Assembly: GCA_935421135.1 (NCBI GenBank)
Contig: OW285191.1
Coordinates: forward strand, 5,403,504-5,467,503
DNA: 64,000 nt
Direction of reading: 5' to 3'
DNA from: Bugulina stolonifera
Lineage: Eukaryota > Bryozoa > Gymnolaemata > Cheilostomatida > Bugulidae
Shown here: positions 31,654 to 43,536 of the stretch, in pieces
Numbering within the stretch: position 1 is the first letter of the stretch
How the letters are laid out: the number at the start of each line of letters is the position of its first letter
Program-made: the position numbers and the translations under genes
The notes under the pieces: model-generated
Databases searched by the model: none
Seen by the model: the letters and a program-made list of their open reading frames with translations, nothing else
Told to the model about the DNA's origin: nothing

Positions 31654-32596
31654 ATGAAGTTTCTCATTTTAATATCCCTGATAACTGTTTCCTCTTGTGA
31701 TACACTAGGTAAGTACTAGTAAATATTTACCGTATTTGTGAGTTATTTAAAATATACATGTGCATGTATATAACATTTTTAAATATTTCAGATAATATTC
31801 AGATAATGCATTTTCATGGCATATACCCTGTTAAGTACACGTATACAATACTCTACACACACACTTTACATTCTGAGAAGCATCTCCTAGCCAAGTATAA
31901 GTGATAATGGGTGATGCTTGCAGTAATTCCCATGTGTACAAAAAGTATAGCAGAAGCTACTGGACCAGATACCTTACATGATCAAACCTGTACTGGTGAT
32001 TTAGCCTTAGGAGTTGTCTTTTCCTCACAAACCCTTTTTAATGAGCTATTGGTTTGCCAGTTCAAGAAAGTATGTACAGAAAGTATGGTAGAGGCTATCT
32101 ACCAGACATACAATTGTGATCAAACCAGTTCTACTGAATTAGTATCTAGTGTTGGTAGCTGTCCCTTCTACGTAATCTACTTTACGTCATACTACTGTGC
32201 ACCTATCGATGTCTAATTCTGACCTGCACTTCTATGGCATCTGACAGTCTTCTACCTTTATGGAGATGGCATGGCTCTTTCCAGGTTCAGGTCCTCAGTG
32301 AATGCTGACAATTTACAAACTTGAAAGTTAACCAGAAGAATGCTTTGTTAAATTTTATGCTTAATGATGTTTTATATTATGTGGTTACAGATACCTTCCA
32401 TCATACTTTTGGTTGTCCAAATGAAGATGTCTGTTCTGAGGCCTGTGACATTGCCCAAAAGTTTTTAACTCAAAGCGAAATCCTTTATGCTGATGGGAGA
32501 TGTGTTGCTAGTGATGATTTTAGAGGTCGATGCGAGTGCTATTTAAAACTTGACCAGAATTCGGAGCCTGTGTGGTCTTCTATAGCCACACCATAA
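31654..32596 (+). CDS. Secreted six-cysteine peptide, intact (member C)
   Basis: Exon 1 (31,654-31,708) encodes MKFLILISLITVSSCDTL, ending in phase 1 before GTAAGT; exon 2 (32,391-32,596) follows GGTTACAG. The product has 86 residues with cysteines spaced C-x5-C-x3-C-x18-C-x9-C-x-C: FGCPNEDVCSEACD, YADGRC and RCECY. The loop before cysteine 5 is three residues shorter than in member A. AATAAA lies about 110 bases after the stop. It is followed 565 bp later, same strand, by member D. A mostly open 101-codon frame within the intron (31,911-32,216) is not part of the gene. Confidence 0.8.
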
Positions 32597-33161
32597 GGGC
32601 CCATGAATTTTATGTTGGCTGTCTACACCGGAGCTATTATTTTACTTAAATTCTTAGGTTTTTTAGAAGTTTCAAATGCAATTTATCTATCTATCTTATG
32701 AAGATCACAATAAACTGTTATTTTGGTGCACCTGCTCTGTTATATTTTGTGGCATGTGTAATGCTAACTTATTACTGAATACTACCAGCACTCATATGGT
32801 CAAGCTAATGAAAATGAAAACACAAACACTATTGGATGTTCAGTTGTGTTCAGTGCCATAATAACTTTCACATTCACCGGCGCGCAACATTGAGAGTATT
32901 AATTTTAGAGAGTATATATTTCAGCATTGTCAGCATTTCAGCTGTGTACTTTTTGGCACTAGACCAATATAGTAAATCACGTTACATGGTAATGCTCGTA
33001 AGTTCTTACACATGTGCCTCTTTTTCACTGTCTATAATATATAAACACTATGTTGATAGTTGTATCAGACACAGTTCTACAGTAGAGCAGTGCTACCGCA
33101 ACACAGAGATTAAGTCTGCAAAGAAATTCTAGTATAACTGTTATAAAAATATTCTATCAGA
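32597..33161. other. Spacer between peptide genes C and D
   Basis: Holds the 3' end of member C and the promoter of member D. The promoter does not show the CACATG block shared by A, B and C. No other gene is seen. Confidence 0.45.
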
Positions 33162-33913
33162 ATGAAAGTTCAAGCTCTGGTATTTGTTATTGCTGTTTCT
33201 CTGTGGTTAATTTTAGGTAGGTACAAGTATGTTAGATGCTACAGCTTTTCAATATTGGTAAAGTGTTGATAAACAGCTGTTTGGCTAATAGGAAGTTTTA
33301 CAACCACTAATATCTAGAACTACACTGTGCATTGTAATCGGGTAATGGACAGGTCAATTGCTTCATCATACCTTCTCCAGGAGCTGCCTTCTAAATATAC
33401 ATGCATGGAACACATTTTTCTGCCCGCTCAAAACAACAGATACCTGAAATCTTTAGAGAAAAAATAAATGTTCTTGTCTCAGGTCAGCAAAACCACGTGG
33501 TTTCATTTTAGTTTCAGGATTAATGGTACTCTACTTTTGATAGAGATGTATAACCTATACTTTTGGAACTGCTGCCAAACAGGGACTTGCTGAATATACT
33601 TCTAGTGGTATTGCTGAAAAAGCATAATGCTAGAGCATGGCAACCCCTCCACTAATAACTGCTTGCATTTCTGTTTAATTATTCGATTACAGAAAGTGTA
33701 AATGGATCCGGTGGGTGTCCAGATAAAGACTTATGTTCTGACACCTGTGATGCAGTGCAAGCTGAATATTCTGCCTATGCTTTTTCTGCTTATGGAAGAT
33801 GTTTTACTGCTGACAATTCTACTGATGTCGCTATTCAGTGCAGATGTTACATGTATATACAATTCCCTGATAGTCTGGGCCGTACTTGGTATACAGTACC
33901 TGATGACTGGTAA
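33162..33913 (+). CDS. Secreted six-cysteine peptide, intact (member D)
   Basis: Exon 1 (33,162-33,216) encodes MKVQALVFVIAVSLWLILG, phase 1, donor GTAGGT; exon 2 (33,693-33,913) follows GATTACAG. The 91-residue product has C-x5-C-x3-C-x17-C-x12-C-x-C: GGCPDKDLCSDTCD, SAYGRC, IQCRCY. The signal peptide groups it with the 206-260 exon and the 21,047 gene. ADGRC has become AYGRC, but all six cysteines are kept, so the fold is probably retained. Confidence 0.78.
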
Positions 33914-36900
33914 CAGTGAATGTTCTAACCATGGATTCTATACCATCTTCTCGTGCAAGTAACTCTTCTTTGCTTACTTACTTCTTTTACTCTATAAATA
34001 TGTAAGCATTGCACATGTAGTTATGTTCTCATGAACTCCGTGGGTCGGGTTCGAGAAAAGTGAATAAAAACTTTTGAATAAGGACAAAATTTGGGAGACA
34101 AGATTAAGACTTTAGTTCCCCAAAAGTCCAGTGCGGTTATTCAATAAATAAATTAGCATAAGTTAGAACTCTGTAATGCTGCAGTGTTGTAGGGGGAGGC
34201 TTTCTACGTTCACCACTTAATTAATAATAAACTTACTTACTTGGATTAGTGTCTAGTTTTGTCTACATGGTATAAGAACTATAAAGCAAGGGGTTTGTCA
34301 GCGTAAGCAATGTGTAGATTCTAGATCACCCAGGCTGCCTTGTTTTCTAACACCATTTGCTGAATTCAAATACCTTTTTCCTGCCAATGGAAGTTACCAA
34401 TGCTCTTGAAATATTCTATCAGTTTATGCTAAATGCACATACTTTGAATCACAGGGGATATCTGCAGCAAAAGCTTTATATAGACTACATTCTATCACAC
34501 ACTGTTATCTTAGAGGAACATTATTAAACAGTAGAGTTAGTTTGGAAAAAATTTCATTGAGACTGGAATTAAACTGAATAGAGTTATTCCATACTTCTTT
34601 CATAACTCTAAAAGATATTTCCACCAACTCTTTATAGAGTTATAGAGTGTATTTGGGACAGAAATCAGTAGCATTATGGGATATCAGTCATGCAATGTTG
34701 AGATTGAACCTCGGATATCAAAAATAAAAATTAAAGATTTTGCTGAACTGCAGAACTGAAAGGCTGCATAGCTCCTCCTAGGATTTGTAGGTAATCTCTC
34801 AAAATTTATCCAAAATCTGTCTAAGCCAGCAGATCCTACACATATCTGCCAGTTCATATGGAAAAAAATTAAGCTGATAATGTGTGAAAATCAACAATGA
34901 CGTTATTGAAGCACTGGTTTATAATACAATCTTAATTGTGATGCTGTGGCTTCGGCAGATAGTGGGGCCAAAGGTAAGGAGCAGGTTTGTTACAGGGTGA
35001 TAGACCAGTTTAATATATTGCTAAATCACTTAAAAACACTTAGTAGAGGTATTGAGAAGTAGAGAATTAGTTGCCTGCCATGACATTGCTTGTTGCCAAA
35101 CATCTCAGGTACTACATGGATGTAGCTTTGGTAAAAACTGGGCACTGTTTCCCTTATTAACTTCTGTATGCTTGATTTTTATAAATGTTTCGCTTGCTCT
35201 TTTGTGAGTAACAATTCTACATCTTGGCTCACTACTCAATAAATAAACTACAACTAGCATAAAATGTGACTTTGTATTTACCGAACTTTATCATTGTGAT
35301 GGTGACTTCCTAGTGATCACTACATGCACATAATTATGAATAAATTAATGATTAACTTACTTGTTTGTATTACTGTCTAGTGTGACCTACTTGGCCTACG
35401 CACTATAAACGCATGAGGGAATTCTGCATATACACACCTACATACATGTATAATGTATAATGCTATGTGAATGATGGACTAGTGTCAACGGACTTCACAG
35501 TTGAGGCTATTAAGACGAGGCTATTAAGACAGCACAATGGTCAATAGAAATATGTAAGAAAGATAACAGTTGTCTATGCAAATTCACACTGTATTGGATC
35601 AAATATCTCCTTCTGAGCATGCTCCAGAGGATTTAACTCAAGAATAATTACTACCGCAGATTAGCTCTGCTCTAGGAGTTACCTGAGAAATTAACAGTGA
35701 TGAGTTCAGCTTTCGACTTGAGCTAAAAGATAGACAGTTTAGCAGAAGAGGATTCCTCCGACTGTCAGCTCTGGAACCTTAGATGCACTTATTCTAAGCA
35801 CTGTGTAATGAGGATGTGTTTTGAACCAATCATAGCTACCATGGATATTATAAATAATTATAGCTGCCACATAGCCATGCACATGTAGGCCTACATGCAG
35901 CTACACTATACACAGAGATTGTGTTGCTAGCCAGCATCTAAACGGTTGTTAGCAAATATAATGTGTCTTAGAAACCTCTTGGACACACAAATAAAAATCA
36001 CAAAATGGCCGTCCGACCTAGGCCAGAAGGGCTATTGGCCTGGAATTTTGTCTGACTCGGCGAGACCATCCCTATCTCATTGGCACACCTGACTTCTTCA
36101 CGCAAAAATGAGGATTTTGCTTTTGGCCCGGGCCGGTATTTTCTCGACTCTGTGATGGATGTGTGCTGGAAATTATTTTGGCAAACTGGCCTGGGTCTGA
36201 GATTTAAGTTGCGAAGACACCTCGCTGCCCCAATGTTCAAATGTTCTAAATCGTCAAAATGCCAATTTTGAAAATCAATTTTTGAAGCCCTCCATCATTA
36301 AAACTTTTAAATTTTTCAATGAATAGAACAATTGGCTAATTGCATATACAGGTAAGTATTGTAGATAAGAGCAAAAAATCACTTACTCAGTAAACATGAG
36401 TGTGTAAACTACCAACTTAGGCAAGACGGTCAATTTAATTCAAAAATCATTTAGAACATTTGAACATTGAGGCAGCGACCTGTACTTGTACGTATAAGCC
36501 ACAGAAAGACAATAAAAAAACGTACAGTTGGAGATTTTGTTCTGATCAAACATTTATACTATTGCTGTGTACTATATACAGTAATGCATTTGTAGAAATT
36601 GTATTGCATTGCTATAGAACTTTGCTACATCTTTAAGACTGTATTCAATAGAACTATCAACATGGTGTTAATGGGATAGGCAGTGAAAAAGAGGCACATG
36701 TTTAAGATCTTACTAACATAGGTCAGACTACCATAGGTTAGTGCCATTTTCTACATTGCATGTTGGTCTAGTATCAAATGGTACACAGTTGACGATTCTA
36801 TCTGAATACTTATTATTTATGACACCCAATGTCAGTGATACCTCAATACAGTGCTTGTGTTTTCATTTTGATTAGCTTTGCCATATTAGTGCTGGTAGTG

Positions 36901-37060
36901 TTCAGTAACAAGTTAGTAGTGCATATACCACAAATAACAGTTTATTGTGATTTTTAAAAGATAGAACTATAAACAGTATTTGAACTTTACTAAAAACTCA
37001 AAAACAAAGCAAATTAATAGTACTGTTGTAGGCAGCCAACATAAGATTCATGGGCCTATT
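33914..37060. other. Intergenic, no gene seen
   Basis: Includes a GC-richer patch at 35,995-36,260 of unknown origin and an inverted repeat pair at 36,218-36,250 and 36,449-36,477. From about 36,480 it is the start of duplication copy 1. Nothing coding is supported. Confidence 0.45.
36218..36477. repeat. Inverted repeat pair around a 200-bp centre
   Basis: CGCTGCCCCAATGTTCAAAT at the left and its inverse, ATTTGAACATTGAGGCAGCG, at the right form about 30-bp arms. It could be a MITE or the tip of a larger worn hairpin. Confidence 0.6.
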
Positions 37061-38311
37061 TCACGTAGTCCACTCGCGCTCCGTACGCTGAGGATGTTTT
37101 AAATGACACTGACAATCTATAGATACACTAATAGCATCTTCAGTAACCACACATCTACCATCAGCAGTACGAGTTGCTCCATCACTCATTAATCTTTGAA
37201 CAATGTCACAGAGGTCGGAGCAAACATCTTCATCTGGACAGCCTCCAGTTGTGTGAAAAGTACCTGCCATCACATAATATGCAACAAAATTAGGCTGAAA
37301 TAACAAGGCATTGTAATGAATAGCTTTCAAGTTTGCAAATTGTAGACATTCACTGAAAAACAGAACCTCAGAAGAGCCATGCGGTCCCCACAAGATGACA
37401 TAACAGATCAGTGGGTGGAGCATGCAGTTTTAGGGCTAGCTGTTCTTCCTATCAACAACATAATAGATGTACATGTATTTACTGGCGGTATCAGAGATCA
37501 GGAGTTGCTCAAAATCATTTGGAAGTTTCACTTTGACCAGCAATAATCAGAGATCTCTTGCATTTAGAGTGAAAAAAATTGCAGCAAATTTGAAACAAAG
37601 ATTTACTGTGATTAGAACAAACAATTTGAGGTATCAAGTAGTGCATATATCAAATATTGAGTATTTACATGTAAGTCTATAGTAATTTTGAGATTTTTGC
37701 AAAATGACACAGGCTAAATCCATTTTTTCAATCTTCTCCCATTTCAGCCACGGGACAACAGAAGTGACTATCTTGTTGAAATTGTGTGTTAATATTGTTT
37801 AATTCAGCATTCTTTCGACAAGAGATGTAGGAAAATGCAATCCTTGTGACAGTGAAATGCAACTGTAGGTTTTATTGCCTAAATTTCGCATTGACACATT
37901 TGTGTGAAAGGAACAGCTACTAAGACTCAAACATAGTGCAGAATCAGTAGAAATAGTTTAACCACTTGAGTTGTTTTTACAACAACCTCTGCTATACGTT
38001 CTGCACATACTGGAAAACTACAGCAAACCTTTTTTTCATTACCACTGGCAGTTAGCTAGGAAGAAAAGCTTCTAAAGCAATCGAGAGAGTAGAGAGTAGC
38101 ATACTATCAGATTTAACACCAGGAGTCATGGTAATGCATTATTTAGCAAATGTTTAGAATAATAGTGTTTACAGTTATTATTGCTTACATAATATAACAA
38201 CTCACAAATATGTATAAGCCCAGACTCGGTCCTGCACAATAAGCAGTACTTACCTAGTGCTATATTGCAGGCAGAAACAGTTATCAGGGACATCAAAACA
38301 AGAAACCTCAT
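37061..38311 (-). CDS. Secreted six-cysteine peptide, intact (member E)
   Basis: Exon 1 (38,311-38,254) encodes MRFLVLMSLITVSACNIAL and ends in phase 1 before GTAAGT; exon 2 (37,263-37,061) follows GATGGCAG. The product has 86 residues, with C-x5-C-x3-C-x18-C-x12-C-x-C: GGCPDEDVCSDLCD, TADGRC, DCQCH. It is nearly the same as member F at 50,847, its partner in the segmental duplication, down to intron sequence. Exon 1 is one codon longer than in A-D. The upstream CACATG promoter block is present at 38,430-38,454, inverted. Confidence 0.8.
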
Positions 38312-38344
38312 GTTGATTAAAGAGGTTACACAGAACTTCAGTGT

Positions 38345-38640
38345 TACTGCTTAGGTGTGCAGAATATGATCATGCCTTATATAACATTATTTTGTCAGTT
38401 GCACAATCTCACAAATACACCAAAAGTTACCTATGTTGGCCATGTGCCAAGCACTATGTCGTTAAAAATGCCAGAAAGGCTTTTTTTAATGCTGGTAACT
38501 AATTACATATTATGCACACAATGAAAGTTTAATTACTGCAATGTACTATGGAATTATTGTATATCTAAACACATAGACAGCACAATCATGATCTCAAGTG
38601 TGGTACTTGAAACATCAATGTTGCCAACCTTTCTTTTAGG
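38345..38640 (-). promoter_or_regulatory. Conserved upstream block of peptide gene E
   Basis: In minus orientation it contains GCTTGGCACATGGCCAACAT (within 38,430-38,454) and TTATATAAGGC near 38,375, with the TACCACACTTGAG and GTGTGCATAAT words further out. Confidence 0.55.
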
Positions 38641-41600
38641 CTTTAACTAAACAAGAAAATAAAATTAAAATTTAGTTTGAATAATAGCAATTGTCACTCA
38701 AACACAACTTAAATTCGGTTTAAAAGAAAACACTTGTACTGCAGCTTTAAAATGTAGGAAAAATTTTGAAACGGTGAAATGGCGGACAATACAAAAAAAC
38801 ATTTTGGAGAAGGAACACTAACACTAACCATTTAAACAGATGTGTAGATCCATTGATCATAGCCCAAGTTAAAGTGAATCAGTAGCTAGCCACACAGAAT
38901 TGTCTTCCCTTTTAGAATTGTTATTCAAATCTTGACCAGAGAGCCTACAGGAGCAAGTAGTGCTGAGAGAATTTGAATTAGAGATAGAGCAAACTATTTT
39001 TATCTTGTCAATATTGGTAAAATTATACATTTCCCTAACCACCATGTACAAGTTGCAAAGTATAATGCAATACATACATCACTGCAGTGCACAGCTGCCA
39101 AAGGATGTATCATCATTACATGGCATTCTAATAAAGAATTTACCGGTTTTATTTCCCACTAATTAATCCAAGGTAAGAAAGCATTGAACTAATGAGATCT
39201 GCATTTTTTCTAGTTTGGAGTGGGGAAGGCACTTCACCAATGGCAGAGTTATTATGTGGTACAGGAGTATATAAAGTTGGATATTATTCCTAAGACCACC
39301 AATGACCTCTTTAGATGACCTCCCACGTAGAAGTCTAGATCACTAACCACTAGGCCACCGCTGCTCCCTACATGACTAAAAAATGATGAACTGAAAAAGA
39401 TACATGGATAATAATTTACTTGGAATCGCAAATCTAATGAGGTCCAATAGTACAGAAGCAACCTCTGGATATCTTGAAAAAAAAGCCGTTCCAGCAATCG
39501 AAGTGGGGCCACATAAAAAAACATGTATCTAGATCAGAATTTGTGCTGATTTCAAATATGACATTTCTACACCTCCTAAGGTGCCAGTTCTAGGTATAAG
39601 AGCAAGTTTTAGTACTGTTGTACAGATTCTATCGATTTCGAAAATTGTCATGTATAACCAGGACACCACTATCACACACTTCTAATGTGTTTGAGAAACT
39701 CTGTTTAAATTACATAATGTAACATTCAACAAGGGAACACATTTTAAAATAGCATAAAGTTAGGAACAGTTTGAAAAATATCTGTTAATATCCGCTACTG
39801 AACTTGTGAGATTCCTATGAACATACAAGTCATAGATTTCTACACTATTATCCTACACCTCTCTATCTACATTTCCCACTTGTTTCCATCTTACACAAAT
39901 AGGCTAGGCATGAAAAGTTGTGTGCAGCAACAATAATAATCCAGTTAATGAAAATACTATACAAATTAAAGTGACCTCGGAGACTGAGAGGCCTTTTAGA
40001 AGTTGATAAAAACACTCAAATACTGCCATCAGAGTTGCTTTCAAAACTTGGTAGAAATGCATTACTTCTGGTTGCATTACTAGATATGCATGCAGGTACA
40101 GAACATGTTGCATCAAGGATCTGAGGATGCAGCCTAAGAATCCAGTGGCCAATTTGGTGCTGCTTGGATTAGTCGGCAATGTGATAGTTCACCTTAGAAC
40201 CGCACCTCTACCTCTGAGAAACTGATTGGTATATCAGTTGATAATGTACATGTATTAATTCCTAGCTTGCAATTTCATGAGTTTATGTTTCTTGTAGTGA
40301 CCAGTGAACGCTTGTAATTGCCATAGGGGAGTATTTGTTGTTAAATCAGTTATAAGTATTCATCTGCATATTTAGGATACATAGATGTAAGCCGAGATGC
40401 ATATATATGAGGGCCTACGTGTATATCTACTAGGAGGTTAAGAAGTATTAAATCATAATTTTTGAAATTATAGGCCTATAATACATGTCCCTATTAATAG
40501 TACAGAATATGCATAATATAGGCACTGTAGTTGGGACCCAAGGATGTTAGTAGCCTGAAGACTGGGTTTAGTTGGCTTGTACATGTGAATGTTATACAAG
40601 CAGTTTGTGTGTTGTAATGACCAATTATTATCCTTTACAGTTTTTTATGTTACTTGGTGTTACTATAATTTTGGTTTCAATTATGTGGAAAGCTAGAGGC
40701 TGTCACACAAATGTGTTTTTATGTAAAATGCTTTGTAAGTTATTCAAGCAAAAAACACCTTGCCTGTTCCTAATATCTGGCATCATCATGGTCTACCATG
40801 CTGACTCTGAGGCTCCCCTTTGGCATTTTTCTCTTCTTGATCCCCATGAATTTTATCTAATACCCTTCCCATCTACGTTTCCTACATACAACTACATACT
40901 GTAAGTAGGCCCCCTACATGTAGAAACAGCCCAGTGTACAGAGATTACTTGTTTTAACTGCTAGAGTTTGTAAGGAACTTCCTAAGTGGGCATGGTTATG
41001 GTTTTGTCTGATCTTTTTATATAAATTAGCAAATAATACTTGCCTATGGTGACACAGGACTTTCAGCAAGCACACTTTCTGATGGACTTGGTGATTTTAT
41101 GATTCCGTTTGATTTATTAAATCTATTGACAATTTGATCACACTTTAAATATAGAGCAATAACCACATATTATATGTACTTGTGTAGCATGAATATGTAA
41201 TTCACTTAAAACACCAATAATTTGAAGTTTAACATCAAAATGTAACATCATTATGTAGTTTATTTCACCTACCACTATTAGTTATGTTCAGTACTAAAAG
41301 CAGGAAATAAATAAATTACACTACTTATGAACATACATGGCCGATTTGAGAGCCAGCGACTTTTTGGTCTACTTCCCTGTTGACATTGCATGTAGCATGA
41401 TTCATTGAATATTGCTCTCTAATACTGCAAGTAGCCTATGTTATATAGTAGAAGGACGTAGGCCTACATGTATGTATGGGTATGTTATCTACTATACATG
41501 TATATAGATATAGGTGTATTACATGCACCAAAATACCTAGAGGAATGAAGTATTGATGACTTTTAGTTGCTAGAGCCAGTTTGTTCATCAATTTTGAAGA

Positions 41601-42856
41601 ATACTAGTTCTCCCTGAATGAATGTTGAGACCAATTTTCTATATGCAGCACATCAGAACACATTCACACCTATTCCCCACTTTTGGGGGTTAATATGGTG
41701 AAGAGAATAACTGGTGTGTCTTTGATATTTTCACAGCAGTAAAACAAACAATTATCCACTGTTGTAGCTGTTGTATTACCTCAGTCTAACACATTATAAA
41801 CCTCCCACAACTCAATTCATATAACCATTAGGGCATTATAGCAGTAGCAATCCTAAACAACAATATTATAACTACATGTATCTAGTATTACTAGTTATGT
41901 CTAGTAATACTAGTAACTGCTATTTGGCCATGTGCAGCTGTTGTTATTGTGGTTACTATAGAAATCCGCAGGCACAACCACTTCTAATTGGACAGTGTTT
42001 GCCGTTACGCATGAGCACTAACACTAAAGCAATCTTTTCCGGCTTATCAATGGCGATCTGACAAATGTTTGTTATTTTTACTTGCACGATAAATCAATTG
42101 ACCACAACAACTATACTGGCACTATGTGAGGTGTAGAAATTTGCATGTCAAAATATTTATGTATAATTAAGAGTTTCATGCAAAAAATACCTGGCCCCAC
42201 CTCAATTGCTAGAAATCTTTATAAAAAGGGAGGTTGTTTCTGTACTACAATGGTCAAGTGCATGCTTGCTCTTAACCTGTCTATTTATATTCTCATAATG
42301 TTTCACGTGTATAGAAATTGTATGTAAGGGCATTATTGAATGACTGTGATAGCCCCGCTAAGAAGCCATGGAGCTTGATTGACTGAATCTGTTGTAGTCA
42401 GCCTGACTCTTGCAGATGACATTGATTAATTATCAGTCTATATTGGAAGTATCTTAGGTAAATTTTATAAATGGAGTCTTTGGAAGATCTGAAATCACCC
42501 AATTATGACAGATATCTGTGATACCAGCACTGAAGAGATCAACATGTTGAGCATCATCTAGGTTGTGCTAGTTAAAACATGGCTGATGCTAAAAGTTCGA
42601 TTACATTGACCATGTTTTAGTACACAGGTTAAAGGTTGTGGATAAAACTCTTGTCTGTGTGAGGTCTGAAACTCTTCTCTTAGACAGTGCAGTAATAATA
42701 ATATGATTTGTGCAACTATTGGTAATTTGATATATATAGCCTAGACATAACATGTAACATGCAGTCTAACTGAAAGCATTAGCCCAAGGTTATGTCCATC
42801 TATTCAAAGAACCAATTGGCTATATACATGTACCAATTTAACGGAGATTACATGAA
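38641..42856. other. Intergenic, duplication copy 1, no gene seen
   Basis: 38,640-39,540 and 42,250-42,840 have counterparts at 52,560-53,330 and 53,330-53,910; the 2.7 kb between (39,540-42,250) has none in copy 2. A tRNA-like SINE remnant lies at 39,290-39,366. No reading frame here has supporting motifs. Confidence 0.45.
39290..39366 (-). repeat. SINE remnant with tRNA-like box A
   Basis: The minus strand reads GCGGTGGCCTAGTGGTTAG; no box B follows. The same remnant is at 53,175-53,252 in duplication copy 2, so it predates the duplication. Confidence 0.5.
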
Positions 42857-42860
42857 ATAT

Positions 42861-43523
42861 TGTAATGGTTTCTGTGTTTTGGTGCGGTCGTCCTTGGACG
42901 ACTATCGACCCAGAAATGAAGTGCCTATGAGTGGTAATAGGACTTCGCATTACATGAAAGATCGAGCGGTCTCAGTAGCCCAAATACTACCAAAGACGAC
43001 CCATCTGATCTCAAGTCCGACCTTCAGACTATACAGTGAAAGAGAGTAATTCAACCTAGTAGGCGGTTCGCAGAGCGAATGACCTAGTAAAAGGAAGAGA
43101 AAGTCCCTGTATCAAGTATAGATGTGTCTTTATTGAAAGCCAAGCGTAGACTGAGACAATGAACAGTAAAACAGTGCCCTTTATATAGTATAAGGACTTC
43201 CGGCCGACATGACGTCGGGAAAAGACGACGTGTGGTCGTCCGGAAGTTGCGCAACAAGATGGCCGCCGGAAGCCCGACGGCCGACCCAAAATAGGTCGGG
43301 TTCTACAAAAGTTGCTTATAATGGTCCAATTCATGTACAAAATGAATATCAATGGATTCTGAGAGGTCGGGCCTCTGTACATGGGTATAAAAGGCATTAA
43401 AAGACTTAGAAATAATCATACAATCATATATAACAATATAAGAGTAAAGTACAAGCAGATATATACATGTATGCACGCAATAATGAGTGTCAGATGTAAG
43501 ATACGACTGGGCGTACCATCACA
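42861..43523 (-). repeat. 3' LTR of element 2
   Basis: Carries an intact CRE-like GACGTCATG (around 43,206-43,216, inverted), where the 5' LTR has GCCGTCATG. Otherwise it is the same as 47,210-47,872. Confidence 0.93.
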
Positions 43524-43535
43524 TAGCCCCCTCAC
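43524..43535 (-). promoter_or_regulatory. Polypurine tract of element 2
   Basis: GTGAGGGGGCTA on the minus strand directly precedes the 3' LTR start TGTGATGG. Confidence 0.7.
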
Positions 43536-43536
43536 A

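Noticed and set aside
31911..32216. 101-codon frame
   Set aside because: Lies inside the intron of peptide gene C and resembles intron sequence of gene B; not coding.
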